Shown: piece after piece, positions 48,701-57,700 of the stretch | Layout of the letters: each line of letters starts with the position of its first letter | Numbering within the stretch: position 1 is the first letter of the stretch | From: Bemisia tabaci | Taxonomy: Eukaryota; Arthropoda; Insecta; Hemiptera; Aleyrodidae | Assembly (NCBI RefSeq): GCF_918797505.1 | Contig: NC_092794.1 | Location: forward strand, 78,653,345 to 78,717,344 | Direction: 5' to 3' | DNA: 64,000 nucleotides | Notes under the pieces: model-generated | Databases searched by the model: none | What the model was told of the DNA's origin: nothing | Seen by the model: the letters and a program-made list of their open reading frames with translations, nothing else | Made by a program: the position numbers and the translations under genes

Positions 48701-51700
48701 AATTACATTTAGGAAACCAAACGTCATAAGTGAAGCAGCAGGAAAAAATTTGCCTTAAGGTTAACTGTGCCATGGGTTAGAAGGGTTAGTTCTGCATTAG
48801 TTGGCACAAAGATATAACTGAAAAATTCCGAAATTTGACCACTTTGCAGCATTTAAAAGTCCGAGGGAGAAAAACAAGTTTTCCTAGTAAATAGCAGTTA
48901 AAGTTTGTCTGCACTATTACGTATCTTAAGGAACGATCCACCTTAAATGCTTACATTATTAATAACGCAAATCATGGCTTGAAAGATTGACCCAATGCCC
49001 TTCAGAATATTACATGAGGAATTATCATCATCGAAAACTAATGTAGTGTGGGTTTTTTTTTACCCTCTAACTGTTTTCTGATGTACTAAACAATGGGTCT
49101 GTTGCACCTATTTTTTTTAATTCATTTTCTAATAAAGTGCATCATTTTGAGCTTCATGAATTTTTCCCAGAATTTTTGGACCCCCCAAACACCCCAAAAA
49201 TGCTCATAAAAGTTCAAAAAATTTTGGCGGGAAAATTTAAAACTACAAATGACGGGAGAGTGAAGCCATTTTGTGACGTCACAACCAACACCCCACGTTT
49301 GTTTATTTTACAAATACACGAATTTCCCCATAAGGAATCAAGAGGCAAATTTTCAAAAGGAATTATCAGACTGTTGGAGGCCGTATTCATCAAATTTTCT
49401 TGCGATAATAGACTCTTTATACTCCCTAGTTGATAAAAACATTCCTAGTAAATAAAAACATCCCTAGTTACTTACAAATCGCGTCAGATGATTTAATTAT
49501 TTCCGATGTATCAAAGCATGTCACGAAAGTGAGGTTATGTTTACAATCTTATCTGGGATACATATAAGTCCTCTTTTCATGGTAAAACTCTCATGTAGTT
49601 TTGAATGTACTCTGAATGTAGTTTTAGGTTCCTTATTCCTAGAAACTATCTGCCGTGGCATGATGCAGCTTTCTGAATCTGATTCATTGGATATTGGATC
49701 CTTAGATTCTACTTTTTTGCATGAAATGTGTCTCGCTCAGCTGCGCTAGCCGACTAGCTGAGGGACAACGTACTCATTTGAAGATATTTACTTGTTTAAA
49801 TCTGTCTGCTCATAAGTAAATAAGTTGAAAATACCATTAATTTTACATAAGGTAAGATTCTCTGCCAACCAAGCACCAGCTATGAACTGTTGGAGGTCCT
49901 TAATCACCCGCCCGGTTGAGGAGTTATTACCCCTCCGATCAGTCCAGTGCCTGTTTGGATGAATGTATGGTATTTTAATAATTACTTACAACTAATGATG
50001 CAAAGAGGATTTACAAAAACTATACAGGTATGATATCAGGGGTAAATATTTAAGTCAATAGTTTCCATCATATCTTTAAAACTTCCAATGAAAGATAGCT
50101 GTTGCAGTAAGTGCAGGACAGATTAGGAATACCTCACTCATACATCATTTGCACTGAAATACTGGGACCGTAAGTCATCATTAAGAGTCAAGTAATGAAT
50201 AAAAACTTGGTTTTACACAATATATCCAATACATGCGTTGATGTATTTGAGCAAACAGCATTAACTTGACCAGCGAAACCCCCTAAAGGGAGACATACAT
50301 AACCACACTTTCGGGACTTCCTTACATGTATTAAGCTTTTATATGATGCGATTTTAACACATTCGTAGATAAAGTTGTAAAGTAGAGGATGTGAAGAACT
50401 GATATCTGCAAGAAAATTTGGTGAAATAAGTTAAATATTGACCGAAATTCGTTTTAGAAAAACGACTTTGGATACCTCATGGTATGGGGAAAGGGAAACA
50501 CCACAGATTAGTCCAGATCGCTAACATCCAGTCTAGCCAATGCTTCAGAAGCGTGAGTAATTTTTGCTACAGGTTAGGCAACTTTAGAAAATTGATGGCA
50601 CTACCAGTAGTGAAAGAACTTGACCAGATCGAGAGAAATTTCCTATTGAATCTGATTATAAAGCTTGAAAAAAGTATAAATAGTAATGTGTAATAATGGT
50701 TTTTGATCAAATAAGATTTTATCAAGTACTGTTATGCTAAGTATTCTGTTCCAATATTCTTACAACAGTTGGTAGCAATTAACTGCTCTCATGGGGGCCT
50801 GGCGGGAATTCAAAACTAGGAACCAAAAGTCTCATTTTGGCAGGATTTTGCTTTAATTTTCGGTTTCTAAGGCTTTAAACTTCAAAAATATGATATATTA
50901 TAATCTGCAAATTTTTTCAATAATGTTATCTACTCAGTATACTGATGAACTCTGATTTGTTTATTTCCACCGATAAAGCACAAAAACATAGCCCGATTAT
51001 ACGAATAAAGAAGGAGAATTAATTAAAATACGGGTAAACAAGGCTAAAAATTATTGAAACACTTAAAGGCAGGACGTTTCGAGCTGCTACCAGCTCATTT
51101 TCAGCTGCAAAAACAAGTAAAAAATTGAGTGGCGACCTGACCCCAGCCGTTATTATGAGTGGTTACGTGATAACGGCTGAGGTCAGGTCGCCACTCAATT
51201 TTTTACTTGTTTTTATGTGTTTTTGCAGCTGAAAATGAGCTGGAAGCAGCTCGAAACGTCTTACCTTTTAGTGTTTCAATAATTTTTAGCCTTGTTTACT
51301 CGTATTTTAATTAATTCTCCTTCTTTATTTATTTCCACCTTAATTATTTAATCTGGAAATATTGAACCACATAAATTCTACTGAGAAACTAATTCTTGAA
51401 TTCTTCGGAACGTTTCATCCCACAAAAATCTGAAAAAGAAGTATTCTCCCGCCGAAAATCTGCTGAAAATAGCCAAAATTTCAGTTTTGGTTCCTAGTTT
51501 TAAATGCCCATGGATTTTCCCGCCAATGGCGCTCACAAAACTACTCACGCTCCTCCGCCGATGTTAGCGATCTGGACTAATCTGTGGGAAACACAGGTGC
51601 GTCGAAACGGCGGGAAATAAGATTGCAAGTTGTGGCGTAGACGACCAATGAGAGGCCTCGGTTGGAACTTTGAACTTTATTTAGCTTCTGCAGCTTTAAT

Positions 51701-54700
51701 ATCAAACTAAGAGTGTTTTTAACCACACCAACCGTTTTCTCGTGAAAATTTACATAGGATTGGCTCATTAAACTCCAAATCCCTCCTGAGTGCAACAGAC
51801 CCATTTCAGTTTTCATTTAAAGGCGCATTTTGTCCTGCTGCGTCACATATAATACCCGTATGGTAGTATTAAGAATTTCACTTACGGAAAAGAAGAAAAT
51901 TATGAAAGACAGAATGACAGACAGATTTATAATGTCGTCTCATCTGAGAACCTTTTTTGCACTTATTAAATACGAAAAAATGTGGCAACCATGGAAAAAG
52001 TGCGCACCCTCAAAAGCGTATCAACTCAATTTCATACTATTATTACTATTCACTCGGAAGAATTGATTTACTGTTCGATATCTAATACATATATGTGAAA
52101 CAAGAACTTAATCCTATTTTTGGTGAGTCAACTTTTTTTTAAAAAAAATTTAAAAAATGGGTTTCCCGCAGTTTCCCGCAGCAAAGCTGTGGTGCAAATG
52201 AATGTTGGGGATTTGAAGAAAAAGTATCTGGCGTTAAAACTCTAAAGAAACTTAAAGAAAAAACTGCAGAAAGCTTTTTCGATGGAATTTTTAAGATTTA
52301 TTAGGCACATTTTCTAACAAGCTTTTTGGACAGTGAAAAGTGCGCAATGAAAAAAGTGTATACATCAAATGACAGCTCTTTCTTAGGAGAAGAAGTCCTA
52401 GTGAACAAATTTTCATCCTGCACAACCGCTGAGCGGTGATAAGACCTTACACGGTTGCAGTTCAGGACGCGCTTCCATATATTATACGTGGAAAGTGAGA
52501 GGTACCCAAGTTCCCCCCTCCAACATATCGCTGTTGGGCGATTATTCGATGAAATTTTGATGAATCCTTATCCCTTAGAGAGGCCTTTTAACGAATTCCT
52601 CATCATTAATACAATACTGGACACTCTTAAAAACGGTATTTTTACCTTAAAAACGGGCCTCCCTGGCCCACAGTGCGATGCCAAATCTCATATTCACATT
52701 CTGACTGCTAAAATTATCACTGAACTGAAAATCAGCAGTGTTTGTTCTAAAACACCTCTCAGCTACAGCCTTGATTTTCATTCGTAAGTGCAGAGACTGG
52801 ACCCCTCAAAGGACCTAGGGGTTTTTCTATAAATATCCTAAAGAAGCTACTTTTTATTCTGATGCAGAACTAATATCCTGATTTCATTCTTGAAAGCAAG
52901 TTTCTAAAATAAAAGGTCCTCTCCTCCCTCACCCCAGAAGTTTTATTTTTTTATTTCATTTATTTTCTTTTCCAAATTATGTATAATATTCAGCAAATTT
53001 TGTCACTGAACGTAGTTTAACAGCGCTCCTGCTTTTTCCGATGAAAATAATCAATTATGGGAAACTTTCTCTTGCACTGTAAATAACTGTAAGTTTTGCC
53101 TCTTTCACACGATGACATTTTACCTGCCTGTTTTTTAAATCTGCTGTAATCTGTAAATTTCAATATTTATGAATGCCTGGGTATTATTTTGTCATCAAAT
53201 TTTATCATAGATTCATTCCGTTTTTTATTTTTTTCAAACCTTATTTGTATAGGGGCAATAACTTTTTATAGGCTTATTTTCGTCATGTAGGAAAATCGAC
53301 AAGATCTGGGTGGCAATTGATGCTATCTATGAAAATAATAGGCTGTATAAAATTTGAACCAATTTGAAGCATTTTGAGTAGATGCTCAAAGGGATCAAAA
53401 CTAAGAGGCAAAATTACATTGGTTTAAATGGGCGGCAAAACGCCTGATCTGCGAAAATGGATCTAAAATGCGCTTAAATGAAGAAAACCTGACCAGCTCT
53501 TAGAGAAGCATCTAGGGGCCCATTTAAAATCAGAAAATCACACTTTTGACCCATGAGTGGGGACAGGGGGGGTCACGGCAAAGCTGGTTTTAAGGCGCCG
53601 CGCCCGCAGCCAAGTGATCGCTTTTGAGAGTTTCTGATCGAACTCAAAATAAGTTTTCCGAAGTTGAAGAGGCAAATGTATCCCACCACTTGATGAGAAA
53701 TAATGTATAATAGTTGTTTCAGCCCTTGAGAACTATACTTGGCCCTTTACAATGTTGCCTCACGTATATTTCTCAAGCGTGGAACGAAAATGGAGGATGT
53801 ATTTTATCTTGCACTCGAGTAATCCCCCCCCCCCCACCTTCACCCATGGGTCACAAGTGTGATTTTTTCGTTTTAAATGGGCCCCTAGATGCCTCTCTAA
53901 GAGCTGGTCAGGTTTTCTTCATTTAAGCGCATTTTAGATCCGAAAAACGCATTTTCGCAGATCAGGCATTTTTCCGCCCATTTAAACCAATGTAATTTTG
54001 CCCCTTAGTTTTGATCCCTTTGAGCATCAACTCAAAATGCTTCAAATTGGTTCAAATTTTATACAGCCTATTATTTTCATAGATAGCATGGATTGCCATC
54101 CGGACCGCGTTGATTTTCCTACATGACGAAAATAAGCCCCACCCTAGGGTAACCCCCTCGTTATACTCTGTTCTAAGGGCTTTACCTACTTATGAAGTAC
54201 CAATAGGTATATCGATCACAATAAGGCTTTGCATAAGTCTGTAAATGATCTGTAGAAAGTTAGTAATTCGTTTTTCCAAATCCTGCACATTACATTAGAC
54301 ATCGTAGTGAATCTGGTCGAAAGTAATAATTCAATCCCATGTGAATACCTAAATGAAGGAATTGGGAGTTAAAATGGACCAGAACCTGAAACAAAATATA
54401 ATAGAGACCCTCTATCAGTCAACTAAACGTGTTCACTAAACAGAAACTTTTCCCGAAAAGGCATCGGTTTGTTTGCTCTTAATTCATTGAAAAAGAGCGC
54501 TCGAGATGTGAAGAATATTCATTGAAGATGCCCTGACTTCTTTGACAATCTAAACCTAATAACTACATAGGCTGTCCCAAAACAACTTCCTATTGACCTT
54601 GTCCTCAAGAACTATACAATTTATCGACTTGCAATCTGTAGAAAACTCTATAGTAACTCATTAGCCTTAGGACAAAACCAAGATGAGCTCATTTGGTTGA

Positions 54701-57700
54701 AAATTGACAGGTCTACAGTGATTTTACGGGGGCAAGCCATTTTGATTTCACCCCTTCAGGATTTTCAGTCCTCTATGTTGGTGCTATCCTCATTAAGTAA
54801 GTAAGTAAGTAAGTAAGTAAGGCCGAGCTGGCCGGCGAGGCGCCCTCAAGGGGCCAAGCACGGTGCGCTTGAACTCACTTTAAATGCGACTTGAATGTAC
54901 ATCAAAAATTCAAGTTGGAGGTTGTAGTGGGGTACTCCCTGATTGGTTTTTGGGCAATTTCGAAATAGGTTGTCGGAGCTCCTCGAAAAATAATCGCATT
55001 TTTGTGGTTTTTTAGGGGTAAAATAGGAAAATTGGCCTTAGGGCGACAAATTAAACCCCCTCTCCCTCATCCTTGCACTGACCGATCTGAATTTTTAGTA
55101 TGTTTTCACCTAGTATAAGATGTGACTTTTCTTAAATTTTCATGCCCATTCACAATTTTTTGCCCCCGCGGCAGCGTTGCCAAGTTGCGGACTCCAAAAT
55201 ATCGCATTTGATGATAAAATGAAGGTTTCGAAGTGTGATTTCCATTCAAATTAAAAAATTCAAATCGTAGGATGTAGTAGGGTACTGCCTGATGGGTTTT
55301 TGGCCAATTTCGAAATGGAGTGTTTGAGATTTTTGAAAAATTATTGAATTTTTGTGGTTTTTTAAGGGTAAAATAGCACACTGGGCACGGGGCGGCAAAT
55401 TAAACCTCTTCTCTCTCATCCTTGCCGTGACCGATTTGAACTTTTAGTATGTATTAACCTGGTATAAGATGTGACTTTTCTGAAATTTTCATGCCCATGC
55501 AAAATCTTTTGCCCCCGCGGCAGCGTTGCCAAATTGCGGACTCAAAAATATCGAATTTGATGATAAAATGAAGGTTTCGAGGTGTGATTTCCTCCAAAAT
55601 TTCACGAAAAATGTGCAATTTGAGAGTTTTCGATAAGATTAAGCATATTTGAACAATTTAAAGTTGCAGCGTTGCCAGCTTCACGATTTAAAATTCGTCA
55701 AAATGATCCAAATCGCGTTACAACCTCAAGGTCTGGATTTTTATTTCGTTTAGAGTACAGAAGAACCGTAATGACCAATTCTAAACGAAATAAAAATCCA
55801 GACCTTGAGGTTGTAACGCGATTTGGATCATTTTGACGAATTTTAAATCGTGAAGCTGGCAACGCTGCAACTTTAAATTGTTCAAATATGCTTAATCTTA
55901 TCGAAAACTCTCAAATTGCACATTTTTCGTGAAATTTTGGAGGAAATCACACCTCGAAACCTTCATTTTATCATCAAATTCGATATTTTTGAGTCCGCAA
56001 TTTGGCAACGCTGCCGCGGGGGCAAAAGATTTTGCATGGGCATGAAAATTTCAGAAAAGTCACATCTTATACCAGGTTAATACATACTAAAAGTTCAAAT
56101 CGGTCACGGCAAGGATGAGAGAGAAGAGGTTTAATTTGCCGCCCCGTGCCCAGTGTGCTATTTTACCCTTAAAAAACCACAAAAATTCAATAATTTTTCA
56201 AAAATCTCAAACACTCCATTTCGAAATTGGCCAAAAACCCATCAGGCAGTACCCTACTACATCCTACGATTTGAATTTTTTAATTTGAATGGAAATCACA
56301 CTTCGAAACCTTCATTTTATCATCAAATGCGATATTTTGGAGTCCGCAACTTGGCAACGCTGCCGCGGGGGCAAAAAATTGTGAATGGGCATGAAAATTT
56401 AAGAAAAGTCACATCTTATACTAGGTGAAAACATACTAAAAATTCAGATCGGTCAGTGCAAGGATGAGGGAGAGGGGGTTTAATTTGTCGCCCTAAGGCC
56501 AATTTTCCTATTTTACCCCTAAAAAACCACAAAAATGCGATTATTTTTCGAGGAGCTCCGACAACCTATTTCGAAATTGCCCAAAAACCAATTAGGGAGT
56601 ACCCCACTACAACCTCCAACTTGAATTTTTGATGTACATTCAAGTCGCATTTAAAGTGAGTTCAAGCGCACCGTCAAGGCAACTGGCAACTGCTGTCGTG
56701 CACCCCGAAGTTGGACCGTGCTCCTTAACTTAACTTCGTACTATTGACACATTGTGTATCCTCTATATTCCCGCAAGGCGCAGCGGCCGTCTGATAGGCA
56801 ACGGAAGGTGTTTTCAAAGACTGTGGCAGACGCTGCAGAGCACGGACTTTCGGAGCACAGCCATGCCTCCACCGAGTTGGACTGTGTTGTTGCAATCTAC
56901 ACTGATAGGTAGCGCTGGCAGTCGCGCACACTACGAGTGATTACCGATTTTTCACAACCCAGTCGAACTGTGCAGACGGATTACTTACTCGGTGACTATG
57001 TCCCTCCCGCACCTTGTTACCTCGAAGGGTCAGAGTATTGGAGTGGCATAGTCATCCACAGTCACGATGACTGATATTTGAGTGTCCTCAAATATCAGTC
57101 ACCTCCGAGGATTGAACCCGGGACCTCAGTGTTGGCAGCGAACTGCCTTGACCACTACACCACTGAGGCTGACTGCTACCCTCATTATCTAATGAGGGTA
57201 GCACCAACAGATTGCAACATTTTATGAAATTGGCATCAGCTATATTCACCTAAGATTTTTACCCCTCGGATCTGTCACCGGGACACCAAAATAATTTTCC
57301 AACACCTCTTTTCTTTAATCACCCATGGCAGGTTAGTGCTGCTTGGATAGTCAACAATCATGAGACTTTTCGCGACTGACCACATAACTCGTCCTGTAGA
57401 ACTTAAGAAGGAACAGCCCTTAAGCGCCAATCAATATTGTTTGTAGAGGTTTAACTACTACTCAAACTTTAGAATGACAGAGGCTTATGAAGAGTTGTAG
57501 TTTGTGCCTTAATTACCCTATCCTAATTGCCCATTATCTGGTGGCATGGAGTTTTCCTTAAAGTGCTCGACGCCGAAAAGTTATATGATTGCTGACAGTC
57601 CTAATAATAGTAACCTGCTACGGGCCATTGAAGTGGAAAAGAGTGTTAAGTATTGATTGTTATAGTGGCTCATTGTAAGTGTTAAAAATCTTTAGTGTAT

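Larger units (their letters stand above)
54776..57209. mobile_element. foldback with 0.9-kb near-identical arms
   Basis: Core arms 54864-55755 and 55779-56670 are inverted copies with a constant coordinate sum (111534) and only rare mismatches (one seen: GATTGG vs AATTGG). A 91-codon ORF (55106-55381 on -, 56153-56428 on +) is identical in both arms. Each arm also contains a ~350-bp internal tandem duplication. An outer 20-bp pair TGTTGGTGCTATCCTCATTA (54776) and TAATGAGGGTAGCACCAACA (57190) may mark the true ends. The right end additionally carries a tRNA-like module. Confidence 0.85.

Noticed and set aside
52182..52304. Open stretch after TTTCCCGCAG that looks like a terminal exon
   Set aside because: Residues ([13 protein letters not shown]) match nothing in NudE; the acceptor arises from a short duplicated TTTCCCGCAG word.
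55106..56428. Pair of identical 91-codon ORFs
   Set aside because: They are mirror images in the two arms of a palindrome; no similarity to a known protein and no splice or promoter context.
54776..57209. Assembly artefact explanation for the near-identical palindrome
   Set aside because: Not excluded, but both arms have distinct flanks, a non-palindromic centre and at least one mismatch, so it is kept as a real feature pending read support.
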